A stretch of 64,000 bases of DNA from Asaia bogorensis_B (GTDB lineage: Bacteria > Pseudomonadota > Alphaproteobacteria > Acetobacterales > Acetobacteraceae). Numbering within the stretch: the stretch's first letter is position 1; each line of letters begins with the position of its first letter. The notes beneath the pieces are model-generated. The model did no database searches. It was given only the letters and a program-made list of their open reading frames with translations, and was not told the origin of the DNA. Below, one piece after another: positions 17,712-26,258 of this stretch. Both the position numbers and the translations under genes were made by a program. The stretch is taken from assembly GCF_900465315.1 (NCBI RefSeq), contig NZ_UBIX01000009.1; one strand, written 5' to 3'.

Positions 17712-18767
17712 GTGACAACCGAACGCATCATGCTGGGAATGCTCCTTCTGGGGGTCGCTTATGGTTGCGGCGTGGTGCTGTGGCCCTTCCTTTCCGCCAT
17801 CCTGTGGGGCGCGATTCTCACTTTCACGACATGGCCCCTGTTCAAGCGCCTGCGCCGCCACATGCGCCCGCCCCTGGCCGCTGTGGTCATGATGGTCGGT
17901 AGCGCCATTGCCATTGTCATGCCGCTCGCGCTCCTTACCTCGACCGGCATTGCGGATCTCCCGCTGATCATCGGCGGCATCAACACTGAAATCGAAGCCC
18001 TTGGGCGTACCCATCCGGCGCCGGACTGGCTGGCCACGATTCCCGGCATCGGCCCACAGCTGACCAATGCCTATCAACACTGGAGCCATGACGTCCGCGG
18101 CGTGGGCGAGGCCCTCCATCCCTATGCCGGGCAGATCGCCCGTTATACCCTCAAGGCCCTGATGCAGATGGCGAGCGGCCTGGCCGAACTGGTCATGGCG
18201 CTCTTTATCGCCCTGTTTTTCTGGATCAGTGGTGATTCGCTGGGGCGTGTCATCACGGCTGTCCTGACCCGCATCACCGGCACCTATGCCGATCGTCTGA
18301 TCACCATCATCGGCAGCGTCATACGGGGCACGGTCTACGGCATTCTCGGTACTGCCATCGTTCAGGGTGTGCTCACCTCCATTGGCCTGTTCATCTCGGG
18401 CGTACCTGCCCCGGTGCTGCTCGGCGGTGTCGCGGCCTTTGTGGCGGTTTTTCCGGTCGGTGCCCCGCTGGTATGGGCACCTGCCGCCATCTGGCTGGCC
18501 CTTCATCATCATCTCGGCTGGGGCCTGTTTCTCGCGGGTTATGGCATCGTGTTCATCTCAGGGGCCGATCACATCATCCGGCCCGCTTTCATCGCCAGAG
18601 GGGCGCAGCTTCCCTATCTTCTGACCGTACTCGGGGTGCTGGGCGGCGTGGTCACATTGGGCGGACTGGGTATTTTTCTGGGTCCGGTCCTGCTGGGCGT
18701 CGGCTATACTCTGACAACTGAATTCGCGCGTGGCGCCTATCAGACAGAAAAGAAAATGCTTCAATGA
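17712..18767 (+). CDS. AI-2E family transporter (PF01594-like membrane protein)
   Basis: Polytopic membrane protein of 351 residues. Two hydrophobic helices lie near the N-terminus, then a polar periplasmic stretch (about 95-150) and five to six helices in the C-terminal half, ending in the family's conserved GPVLLGVGYTL. Members range from the autoinducer-2 exporter TqsA to Na+/H+-antiporter-like proteins, so the substrate is not predictable. The start is GTG at 17712 with GGGGAGA upstream. Its stop overlaps the following ATG by 4 bp, coupling it to the EEP-family gene. Confidence 0.88.
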   Translation: MTTERIMLGMLLLGVAYGCGVVLWPFLSAILWGAILTFTTWPLFKRLRRHMRPPLAAVVMMVGSAIAIVMPLALLTSTGIADLPLIIGGINTEIEALGRTHPAPDWLATIPGIGPQLTNAYQHWSHDVRGVGEALHPYAGQIARYTLKALMQMASGLAELVMALFIALFFWISGDSLGRVITAVLTRITGTYADRLITIIGSVIRGTVYGILGTAIVQGVLTSIGLFISGVPAPVLLGGVAAFVAVFPVGAPLVWAPAAIWLALHHHLGWGLFLAGYGIVFISGADHIIRPAFIARGAQLPYLLTVLGVLGGVVTLGGLGIFLGPVLLGVGYTLTTEFARGAYQTEKKMLQ

Positions 18768-19507
18768 ATCCGTCTTTGACCCACGACGCCCCGCCTGCCC
18801 ATTTAGCTGATCGCACTGTCCCCGGTATTGGCCAGAATTTCACCATCCTGAGCTGGAATCTGCTTCGCGCCGTGGGGGCCCCGCTCGATGAGGTCGTCGA
18901 ACTGGCACGCACCTTCCAGCCCGATATCTTCCTGATGCAGGAGGCCGTGAGCAGTTTCGACAGGCTGCCCACCATACTGGGCGGACATTACGCACGAATT
19001 CCTCTGCCCGACCGCATCCACGGCACAGCGTGCTGGAGCCGCTTCCCCTTCGCACGACCGCCGGTCTCCTGCGCCCTGCCATCGGGGTTGATGGTCAAGC
19101 GCACGGCACAGCTCATCGATTTCGGGTCGTTCTCGATCGCAAACGTGCACCTGTCTCACGGGCAGATCCTGAATCGCCGTCAGCTTCGCCGTATCGCACC
19201 GATCCTGCGCCATCATGCGCTCGTCATGGGCGACTTCAATCTTGTCGGGCCGACCCTGCTCCCCGGTTTTCGCGATGTTGGCCCGAGGGCACCCACGCAT
19301 CGCATGGCCGACATGCTGCCGATACGAATCGACCGCTGCCTCGTGCGTGGCATGACACCCCTCAATGCCGGTGTTCTGCCCAATCGCAGTTCGGACCATC
19401 ACCCTATCACGGTAACACTACGGCTCGATGCGCCCGACAGGCACCGCGCCTTCTTTCAGCGACTGGCAGATCGTCGGCAGGTCAAGGCGCTCACAGATAG
19501 GGCATGA
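18764..19507 (+). CDS. Endonuclease/exonuclease/phosphatase family protein
   Basis: A 247-residue EEP-fold hydrolase. The motifs in order are LSWNLLRAVG (metal Asn), LMQEAVS (metal Glu), VHLSHG, MGDFNLVG (Asp/Asn) and RSSDHHPITV (catalytic Asp-His pair). Members of this fold cut DNA, sphingomyelin or phosphoinositides. Its position between an AI-2E permease (ATGA overlap) and cardiolipin synthase suggests an envelope or phospholipid role, as does the frequent pairing with PLD-type synthases; this is inference. No signal peptide is seen. It overlaps the convergent cls gene by 17 bp. Confidence 0.85.
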   Translation: MNPSLTHDAPPAHLADRTVPGIGQNFTILSWNLLRAVGAPLDEVVELARTFQPDIFLMQEAVSSFDRLPTILGGHYARIPLPDRIHGTACWSRFPFARPPVSCALPSGLMVKRTAQLIDFGSFSIANVHLSHGQILNRRQLRRIAPILRHHALVMGDFNLVGPTLLPGFRDVGPRAPTHRMADMLPIRIDRCLVRGMTPLNAGVLPNRSSDHHPITVTLRLDAPDRHRAFFQRLADRRQVKALTDRA

Positions 19508-20906
19508 ACAATCTGACGGCAGCATTACGCGTCTTGCGCCAGGCGCTGAGGCTGTCGAGCGCGTGATGCGTGAGCCGTCCCGCCTTATGCCGTTCCATGA
19601 AACTATTGAGCGACTGCGCCACTGAACCACTATAGATCTCAAGATTGATCTCGAAGTTCAGGCGCAGGCTGCGCGCATCGATATTGCTGCTGCCGACAAA
19701 AGACCATTCTTCATCAACGACAAGCAGCTTGGCGTGATTAAAGGGTGGCCTGTTCATCCAGACATGGCACCCTGCCTTCAAGAACGGTGCAAGACTGGCA
19801 TCGCGGGCATAATCGATCAGCCTGTGATTGCTGCGACGTGGCAGGATGATATCGATCTGCACACCACGCAGAGCTGCAAGGCAAAGCTCCGACACCAGAC
19901 GCTCATTGGGCAGGAAATATGGCGTCATCAGGCGAACCGAGCGACGCGACAGGGCGATTGCCTGCAGCATGGAGAATTCGATCTTCTCAAGATCGTTATC
20001 CGGCCCGGATGTTACGATACGCATCGGGATATCACCGGCCCGGTCGAGCTCGGGAAACCAGATCTTTCCGTCAAGCTCTTCACCGCAGGTAAAAGACCAG
20101 TCACGCGCAAAGGCTTCGGTTAGTTGATGAACAATCGGCCCTTTAAGCCGGAAATGCGTATCCGCCACCGGATGCTTGATGCGCAGGCGCCGCAGGTTCT
20201 CCTCACCGATATTCAGCCCGCCCATAAACCCGGTACGCCCATCGACAACCAGAATCTTGCGATGATTGCGCAGATTGATGAATGGCATCTTCCACGGAAG
20301 AAGCGAGTGCATGAACCGCTCACAAGGGATTCCACGCACGCGCAAGGCCTTGTGAATGCCACTGCGGAAATACCCGCCCCCGATACCGTCAACCAGCACA
20401 CGCACCGCAACACCCCGCGCCTGCGCTGCCGCCAGGGCATCCACAAACTGCTCCCCGATTCTATCTGCCCTGAAAATATAGGAACACAGCAGAATCGAGA
20501 CCTGTGCCGAGGCAATGTCCTGCAGCATGCGCGGATAGATGTTGTCGCCATCATGGAGGCAATCGACGGAATTGCCGCCCAGCAGGGGCCGCTCGGTCAG
20601 CTTGCCGATCATCCGCGCAAGGGGGGCGAAATCCCCCTCCATACGCTGGCGCGTATGAAAGGCCGGGCCCCGCCCCCGCCAGTGATGGTCACTCACCAGA
20701 CGTCGCGCCAGACGCCTGACACGATTGATACCGAACATCAGATAGAGCAACGCGCCGAAAATCGGCATGAGCCAGCTCACACCGATCCAGCCTGCACAGG
20801 CCGCCGTGTTCTGTTTCGTCCGCAGAACATGCAAAGTGACTGCAACAGCAAGACCGAGCCGAAGCAGGATCAGGAAGGCGTCAAGGAGGGTAATGGGCCA
20901 GCTCAT
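19491..20906 (-). CDS. cls: Cardiolipin synthase (phospholipase D family)
   Basis: Membrane enzyme that makes cardiolipin from phosphatidylglycerol. 471 residues: two N-terminal transmembrane helices (about 5-25 and 37-60, the latter GWIGVSWLMPIFGALLYLMF), then two PLD domains with HKD motifs, NHRKILVVDGRTGFMGG near residue 215 and NHAKLLVVDEEWSFVGSSN near 395. The layout is that of bacterial ClsA/B-type enzymes. The ATG at 20904-20906 has weak upstream signals. Its 3' end overlaps the convergent EEP-family gene. Confidence 0.93.
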   Translation of the reverse strand: MSWPITLLDAFLILLRLGLAVAVTLHVLRTKQNTAACAGWIGVSWLMPIFGALLYLMFGINRVRRLARRLVSDHHWRGRGPAFHTRQRMEGDFAPLARMIGKLTERPLLGGNSVDCLHDGDNIYPRMLQDIASAQVSILLCSYIFRADRIGEQFVDALAAAQARGVAVRVLVDGIGGGYFRSGIHKALRVRGIPCERFMHSLLPWKMPFINLRNHRKILVVDGRTGFMGGLNIGEENLRRLRIKHPVADTHFRLKGPIVHQLTEAFARDWSFTCGEELDGKIWFPELDRAGDIPMRIVTSGPDNDLEKIEFSMLQAIALSRRSVRLMTPYFLPNERLVSELCLAALRGVQIDIILPRRSNHRLIDYARDASLAPFLKAGCHVWMNRPPFNHAKLLVVDEEWSFVGSSNIDARSLRLNFEINLEIYSGSVAQSLNSFMERHKAGRLTHHALDSLSAWRKTRNAAVRLFMPYL

Positions 20907-21317
20907 TTCTCATAACGTTAGCGTATTCGTCCGGAATTCAAAGAGAGACATCTTGCAACCGGAAAAATCATCGTAAAATATGAGAGGGTGATCGTGGGCC
21001 AGATCCGGCCGGACTCGGTATGCAAGGCTTCGGGTTAACCACAAGGAATGTTGCTGAGCCGCTCGAAAAAGCGTGCTCAGCGTTTTCACGGCGCGTCTGT
21101 CCTGCCGGGTCAGGATACCGGTTGGACAAGGGTCTGAAGCAAGGCCGGTGCTGGCCTGTCCGGATAGGACGGAAACGCCCTGTGGCACCGGACAGGAATG
21201 CGAGGTCCGCAGGCAGCGACCGACGGTCAGGACAGTCAGGTTTACGCAATCGATGGCCCTCCCGTGCGGGGGGCGTCACTATCAAGCGTTTTCAGGCAGA
21301 GGAGAGAAAGGGTGGTT
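20907..21317. other. 411-bp non-coding region with strong secondary structure
   Basis: No convincing gene is present on either strand; the open frames lack family features and ribosome binding sites. The first 100 bp should hold the divergent promoters of cls and of the bpt unit. From 21053 to 21196 there are three strong hairpins in series, listed separately as an RNA candidate. I looked for signatures of 4.5S RNA, RNase P RNA, tmRNA and TPP, cobalamin and glycine riboswitches and found none. Confidence 0.6.
21053..21196 (+). ncRNA. Candidate structured leader or small RNA upstream of bpt
   Basis: There are three consecutive stem-loops. At 21053-21081, GCTGAGC pairs with GCTCAGC (inner GCT/AGC also pair) and is followed by GTTTTC. 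At 21098-21128, TGTCC-CCGG pairs with CCGG-GGACA across a small internal loop. At 21155-21196, CCTGTCCGG pairs perfectly with CCGGACAGG around a 24-base loop. They end 121 bp before the bpt start codon. The strand is assumed from bpt; the arms pair on either strand. No known RNA family is recognised. Confidence 0.4.
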
Positions 21318-22130
21318 ATGTCAGCTCATCGTCCCCAGCTCTTCTACACGACAGAGCCGTCGCCCTGCCCGTATCTCCCCGGCAGGACGGAGCGCAAGGT
21401 CATGACCGAGCTGACCGGCAGTGATGTCGACCAGCTTCACGATCGCCTGTCCCGTGCCGGTTTCAGGCGCAGCCACGGCATTGTCTATGCCCCTGTCTGC
21501 CATGGTTGCCAGTCCTGTATCCCGATCCGGCTTCCTGTCGCGGAATTCGTCCCGGATCGCACCATGCGCCGGGTGCGCCGGGACCACGCCGATCTTGTTG
21601 TGACTGAGCGCCCCATCGTCGCAACCGAGGAACAATATGCCCTGTTCCGGGCCTATCAGGCGCATCGTCATGGCGATGGTGATATGGCCCTCATGGGGCT
21701 CGATGATTATCAGTCGATGGTCGAGACCAGCCCGGTCGAAACCAGCCTGTTCGAGTTCCGCTCACGCGATGGTCGTCTGGTCTGCGTGTCTCTTGTCGAT
21801 ATGCTCTCTGACGGTCTCTCGGCAGTCTATACATTCTATGACCCGGCAGACACCCATCGCTCCTACGGCACGGCATCCATTCTATGGCTGATTGCCGAGA
21901 CGGCCCGACGCAACAAGCCTTATCTCTATCTCGGCTACTGGGTGCCGGGCAGCACGAAGATGGGCTATAAATCACGCTTCAATCCGGCGGAAATTCTTCG
22001 CAACGGGCACTGGCACCGACTGGCAGGCGCGCCCTCTGCAGGGTCCTCGACACCGGCAGTCGCGATATCGAGCCCGAAAGCCGACAACCCTCCCGCCGGT
22101 GCTCCCCAGGAGTTCAGCCCCGGTTCGTAG
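21318..22130 (+). CDS. bpt: Aspartate/glutamate leucyltransferase (Bpt family)
   Basis: Transfers leucine from Leu-tRNA to N-terminal Asp or Glu, making N-degrons for ClpAP via ClpS. 270 residues from the ATG at 21318, preceded by AGAAAGGGTGG. The N-terminal ATE domain has PCPYLPGRTERKV and the Cys cluster VYAPVCHGCQSCIPIR; the C-terminal GNAT-like domain has SAVYTFYDP and YLYLGYWVPGSTKMGYKSRF. Arginyl-transferase is the related alternative, but bacterial members of this subfamily act as leucyltransferases. An upstream in-frame start would run into the structured leader. It overlaps parC by 17 bp tail to tail. Confidence 0.92.
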   Translation: MSAHRPQLFYTTEPSPCPYLPGRTERKVMTELTGSDVDQLHDRLSRAGFRRSHGIVYAPVCHGCQSCIPIRLPVAEFVPDRTMRRVRRDHADLVVTERPIVATEEQYALFRAYQAHRHGDGDMALMGLDDYQSMVETSPVETSLFEFRSRDGRLVCVSLVDMLSDGLSAVYTFYDPADTHRSYGTASILWLIAETARRNKPYLYLGYWVPGSTKMGYKSRFNPAEILRNGHWHRLAGAPSAGSSTPAVAISSPKADNPPAGAPQEFSPGS

Positions 22131-24336
22131 GCTTTCGGGTCATCCATTGCGGGGCAGCCTTGCCCTGATCCGCTCGTTTGCCGACAATCGACGCGAGATC
22201 GGCGTCACTGCGTGGCTTTTGCCCCTCATGCCAGACCAGACCTGTTTCCGAGGCAAAGACCCGCAGATCCACAAGGCGCTGACCCGGTGGGAGCTTCTGG
22301 ATCGTGACACCCATGCCCTTTGTCATTTCGGGCAGGGCATCAAGGGCAAAGGACAGCGCCTTGCGGTTGCTGCCCATGGTGATGATCTGATCACCTGTAA
22401 CGGCCACGCAGAACCCGGCGCGGTCACCGTCACGGAGCGTCAGGACCTGTTTGCCCGTCCGTTTTTCAGCGGCCATATCGGCGTCACGCACAATCATGCC
22501 GCGTCCGCTTTCGCTGGCCAGAACGTGACGTCCGGACTCATCGATCACAAAGAACGAGACGATATCCTCGTCCTGAGGCAGATCGACCAGAACGCGAATG
22601 GGCTGCCCGAAGCCACGCCCACGCGGCAGATCAGCCGCCTTGAGCGTAAAGGCCCGACCGCCACTCACCAGAATGCAGAGACGATCGGTGCTCTGACACT
22701 CAAGCGCCAGCCCGAACGCATCACCTTCCTTGAACTTGTGGCTCTCGGGGTCGATCCCATGCCCCTTCACGGCCCTCACCCAGCCTTCACGTGAGAGGAG
22801 CACGGTCAGGGGCTCACGATCGACCTGTATGGCGGCACTCAAATCGATCGGTGCGGGCGGTGCCGCAATCAGGGTGCGTCGGGTGCCAAGAGCGCCCTCG
22901 CCAAAGCTGGCGGCTGTCGCGTCAAGTTCCTTGCCGATACGGGTCCAGCGTTTGCGCTCACTACCCAGCAAGCCTTCGAGGCCGGATTTCTCCTTGAGAA
23001 GCGCATCGCGCTCCTTGCGTATCTCGATCTCCTCAAGACGACGCAGCGAGCGCAGGCGCATATTCAGCACATATTCGGCCTGCAGATCCGTCAGGCTGAA
23101 CACACGCATCAATTCGGGCTTCGGCTCGTCGCTTTCGCGAATGATGCGGATAACTTCATCGAGATTGAGATAAACGGCCAGAAACCCTTCGAGGATTTCC
23201 AGACGGCGCTCAACCGCGTTCAGACGATGCTGCGAACGACGAACGAGAACGATCTCGCGATGGTCCAGCCATGACTGGATGACCTCACGCAGCCCCATCA
23301 CCCGCGGCACGCGATTGGCGTCCAGCACGTTCATGTTCAGGCTGAATCGGCTCTCCAGCGGGGTGACCCGGAAGAGGGTTTCCATCAGCACTTCCGGCTC
23401 GATCCCCTTTGTCTTGGGTTCGAGGACCAGGCGGATATCGGTCGTGCTTTCATCGCGTATATCGGCGAGGAGCGGCAGCTTCTTCTGCTCCATCAACTCC
23501 GCGATCTGTTCGATCAGGCGCGATTTCTGCACCTGATAGGGAATCTCGGTCACGATCACGGTCCAGGTACCGAAACGTCCCTGTTCGACCTCCCATCGTG
23601 CGCGGGTACGGAAACTGCCGCGTCCGGTCTCGTAAGCCGTGACCATGCTGGCCGGGTCTTCAATCAGCACGCCACCTGTGGGGAAGTCAGGTCCCGGCAT
23701 GAACTGCATCAGCGCCTCGACAGGCGCCTGCGGGTTCTCGATCAGATGACGTGCAGCGCGACAGATCTCGGCGGCGTTATGCGGGGGAATACTGGTGGCC
23801 ATGCCAACCGCAATCCCGGCCGCGCCATTGGCCAGCAGGTTCGGAAAAGCGCCTGGCAGGACCACGGGCTCGGCATCTTCATTGTCATAGGTCGGACGGA
23901 AATCGACCGCGTCATCCTCGATGCCTTCCAGCAGGGCCTTGGCCACAGCGGTCAGTCGGGACTCTGTGTAACGCATGGCGGCCGCGTTATCGCCGTCGAT
24001 CGAACCGAAATTTCCCTGGCCTTCGACAAGCGGATAACGCACCGCGAAGTCCTGGGCGAGGCGGACCAGAGCCTCGTACACGGCGGCATCGCCATGGGGG
24101 TGGAACTTACCGATCACGTCACCCACGACGCGGGCACATTTCTTGAAACCCGCCGTCGGGTCCAGCTTGAGCTGCTGCATGGCGTAAAGAATGCGCCGAT
24201 GCACAGGCTTCATGCCATCGCGCACATCGGGCAACGAACGCGCCATGATTGTCGACATGGCATAGGCAATATAGCGCTCGCTCAGCGCGTCTGCGAGTTT
24301 GGTATCCTCGATATGTCCTGCCAGATCCTGACTCAT
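22114..24336 (-). CDS. parC: DNA topoisomerase IV subunit A (ParC)
   Basis: DNA-cutting subunit of topoisomerase IV, which unlinks daughter chromosomes. 740 residues: the N-terminal breakage domain with catalytic Tyr123 in AMRYTESRL, a coiled dimerisation region (about 350-460) and a reduced C-terminal beta-pinwheel. The GyrA box QRRGGKG is absent, which supports ParC over GyrA. In the quinolone-determining region HPHGDAAVYEA, the position equal to E. coli Ser80 is Ala84, while Glu88 (E. coli Glu84) is retained. ATG at 24334-24336. parE is not in the window. Confidence 0.93.
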   Translation of the reverse strand: MSQDLAGHIEDTKLADALSERYIAYAMSTIMARSLPDVRDGMKPVHRRILYAMQQLKLDPTAGFKKCARVVGDVIGKFHPHGDAAVYEALVRLAQDFAVRYPLVEGQGNFGSIDGDNAAAMRYTESRLTAVAKALLEGIEDDAVDFRPTYDNEDAEPVVLPGAFPNLLANGAAGIAVGMATSIPPHNAAEICRAARHLIENPQAPVEALMQFMPGPDFPTGGVLIEDPASMVTAYETGRGSFRTRARWEVEQGRFGTWTVIVTEIPYQVQKSRLIEQIAELMEQKKLPLLADIRDESTTDIRLVLEPKTKGIEPEVLMETLFRVTPLESRFSLNMNVLDANRVPRVMGLREVIQSWLDHREIVLVRRSQHRLNAVERRLEILEGFLAVYLNLDEVIRIIRESDEPKPELMRVFSLTDLQAEYVLNMRLRSLRRLEEIEIRKERDALLKEKSGLEGLLGSERKRWTRIGKELDATAASFGEGALGTRRTLIAAPPAPIDLSAAIQVDREPLTVLLSREGWVRAVKGHGIDPESHKFKEGDAFGLALECQSTDRLCILVSGGRAFTLKAADLPRGRGFGQPIRVLVDLPQDEDIVSFFVIDESGRHVLASESGRGMIVRDADMAAEKRTGKQVLTLRDGDRAGFCVAVTGDQIITMGSNRKALSFALDALPEMTKGMGVTIQKLPPGQRLVDLRVFASETGLVWHEGQKPRSDADLASIVGKRADQGKAAPQWMTRKPTNRG

Positions 24337-24580
24337 GCGACGCCCTTTCGTTTCAGGGCAGATAAGGCGGCGCGGCTCGGCCTGTCCAGTGCAAATACCC
24401 CGTTTTTGTTCCCGGTCCTGTGTCGCACGCTTCGGCGAATGGCCGCCTCTGCGTCATCTGCCCAGAGAAAGGCCTGAGCGCGATCAGGTCCGATAAATAT
24501 GGCTGTCAAGGCAGACGAATTACAACTTTATGTGTCAGGCACCGTTCATCGCTCTCCTCATCTCGTGAAAGACAGCGATA

Positions 24581-25291
24581 ATGACCCTGACAGTTCTCTG
24601 GCTGACGGCCCTGATCATGTTTGCCGGTGGGGCGGCGCTGCTGCTGCTTGGCAAACGTCGTACCGAAACCGAAGGGGTTATGAGCCTTGCTCACGGTATC
24701 GTCCCCATCATCGCAGGTTGTTTGTATGTCGCCATGGCGACTGGCCAAGGCGCAGTGCTCCTGCCGACGGACGCCACACTCGCAGGCGCCGCCAGCACGA
24801 CCCGCATCTTCTGGTTCGGCCGCTATATTGACTGGGTGTTTACAACCCCGCTTCTGCTTGTCGGTCTCGGGTTTCTTGGCATGTTCCGCGGCCGCAAGCG
24901 TGCCGATCTGCTGCTCGGCGCAGTCGCTGCGGATGTGATCATGATCATCACCGCCTTCGCCTTCAGTGCCTCGGAAAATGTGGTCAGCCGCTGGATCTGG
25001 TTCGTGCTTTCCTGCGTGGCGTTTCTCGGTGTGTACTATGTCATCTGGGTCTCGCAGCTTCAGGCCAACCGCCTCGAGCGGCCCGAAGTCCAGGCGGCCT
25101 ATATCCGCAGCGCAACCATCCTTTCGGTGCTCTGGATGGTATACCCGATCATTCTCGCTCTCTCGCCAGATGGGTTTGGAATTGTACCAGATTCGGCAAG
25201 CGTGCTCATTATCGCCATCACGGATGTTCTGGCGAAGGTCGGGTTTGGCTTCCTCAGCCTGTCCGATGACCGTAAACTGACCACGGTCTGA
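24581..25291 (+). CDS. Microbial (type I) rhodopsin with D-T-G motif, putative outward proton pump
   Basis: Seven-helix retinal protein of 236 residues. Helix C reads RYIDWVFTTPLLLVGLG. It gives Arg81, the proton acceptor Asp84, Thr88, and Gly95 in place of the cytoplasmic donor (Asp96 in bacteriorhodopsin, Glu108 in proteorhodopsin). Helix G carries counter-ion Asp215 and the retinal Schiff-base Lys219 in ITDVLAKVGFG. Leu at the position equal to proteorhodopsin Leu105 predicts green absorption. The His of proteorhodopsin helix B (His75) appears to be Leu. D-T-G rhodopsins of proteobacteria are described as proton pumps; pumping here is inferred. ATG at 24581 has a weak ribosome binding site. 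The blh gene follows by 16 bp, forming a two-gene unit. Confidence 0.92.
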   Translation: MTLTVLWLTALIMFAGGAALLLLGKRRTETEGVMSLAHGIVPIIAGCLYVAMATGQGAVLLPTDATLAGAASTTRIFWFGRYIDWVFTTPLLLVGLGFLGMFRGRKRADLLLGAVAADVIMIITAFAFSASENVVSRWIWFVLSCVAFLGVYYVIWVSQLQANRLERPEVQAAYIRSATILSVLWMVYPIILALSPDGFGIVPDSASVLIIAITDVLAKVGFGFLSLSDDRKLTTV

Positions 25292-25307
25292 TGATGTCTG
25301 GCCCGGC

Positions 25308-26258
25308 GTGACATTTATGACATTGACCGGGCCACGCGATTTCTTCGCCCCGCTCTATTGGGGCTGTGCGGGAATTTGCGCCGCTGCCGCGATCCTCACC
25401 GATAATGTGCTGATCAGTCTCGCCACCATCATCATTTTCGGTCTGCCACATGGCGCGCTTGATGGAGAGATGGCACGACAAGCGCTGCGCCCCCGTCTCG
25501 GGTATCTCTGGTTTCCTGTTTTCTCGATGCCTTATCTCGCGTTTGTCGGGCTCGTGCTCATCGCCTGGCATATCGAGCCGTTGGTCACGCTCAATCTGTT
25601 TCTGGCTCTGTCCGTCTGGCATTTTGGCGGTGAGATGCGCGACAACGGTTCTTCAATGTTTGCCGGGTTTGTCCTTGGGGGGGCGCCATTGATCCTCCCC
25701 TGCGTATTCCAGCCAGAAGCCACGGCGGCGCTGCTGAGTGCCATGGCGCCGCCTGCTCATCTTGCCTCACCGCCATCATGGCTGATCGTTCTGTTTCCCG
25801 TCTGGGCCCTCTGCGCCAGCGCGTGGCTAGGCGTCAGTCCTCCCGCGACGCGTATGAGGCGCTTATGGTCGCTGTTCGGGCTGATTGTCCCGTTCGCGTT
25901 GTTGCCGCCGCTGCAAGCGTTCATGATCTATTTCGTATTCCAGCACGCACCGGCGCATATCGCATCACTCATTGCTGACTGTCGCTGGTGCCGTCTCAGT
26001 TCAGCGGGTCACGCATTCTATCGCAGCCTGCCGCTCACATTTGCCTCGCTAGGCATCGGGGCCGTCATGGTGCCGTTCTACGCAGGGCCGCTGGCACCGC
26101 GAATGATCGCTGTCACGTTCCAGCTTCTGGCCGCTCTGACGCTGCCCCACATGATATTCGATTATCTGATCGACAGGGCCCCGGCGCTTCGCGGCGCCCG
26201 AACATCTATGCCGGAGGATTTTCCTGCGCGGCCTCACGCGCATCTGCCAGCGCCCTGA
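25308..26258 (+). CDS. blh: Brp/Blh family beta-carotene 15,15'-dioxygenase
   Basis: Integral membrane iron enzyme that cleaves beta-carotene into two retinal molecules, the chromophore of the rhodopsin encoded just upstream. 316 residues, mostly hydrophobic helices. The iron-ligand histidines are recognisable: His48 in GLPHGALD, His105 in SVWHFGG, and His213 and His217 in QHAPAH. The spacings of 57 and 4 match those reported for Blh (His21, His78, His188, His192). LPHM at 279-282 is also conserved. The start is GTG 25308, 16 bp after the rhodopsin stop; ATG 25317 is an alternative. The last 53 bp overlap recO on the other strand. No carotenoid synthesis gene is in the window. Confidence 0.92.
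   Translation: MTFMTLTGPRDFFAPLYWGCAGICAAAAILTDNVLISLATIIIFGLPHGALDGEMARQALRPRLGYLWFPVFSMPYLAFVGLVLIAWHIEPLVTLNLFLALSVWHFGGEMRDNGSSMFAGFVLGGAPLILPCVFQPEATAALLSAMAPPAHLASPPSWLIVLFPVWALCASAWLGVSPPATRMRRLWSLFGLIVPFALLPPLQAFMIYFVFQHAPAHIASLIADCRWCRLSSAGHAFYRSLPLTFASLGIGAVMVPFYAGPLAPRMIAVTFQLLAALTLPHMIFDYLIDRAPALRGARTSMPEDFPARPHAHLPAP

Noticed and set aside
17640..18512. 290-codon open frame antisense to the AI-2E transporter gene
   Set aside because: Asp/Gly/His-rich translation typical of the reverse of a membrane protein gene; no family signal.
20907..21317. Possible 4.5S RNA, RNase P RNA or cobalamin riboswitch in the gap before bpt
   Set aside because: The signature sequences of these RNAs are absent, although the region is structured.
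24499..24831. 110-codon open frame overlapping the rhodopsin start
   Set aside because: Out of frame with the rhodopsin and without family features.
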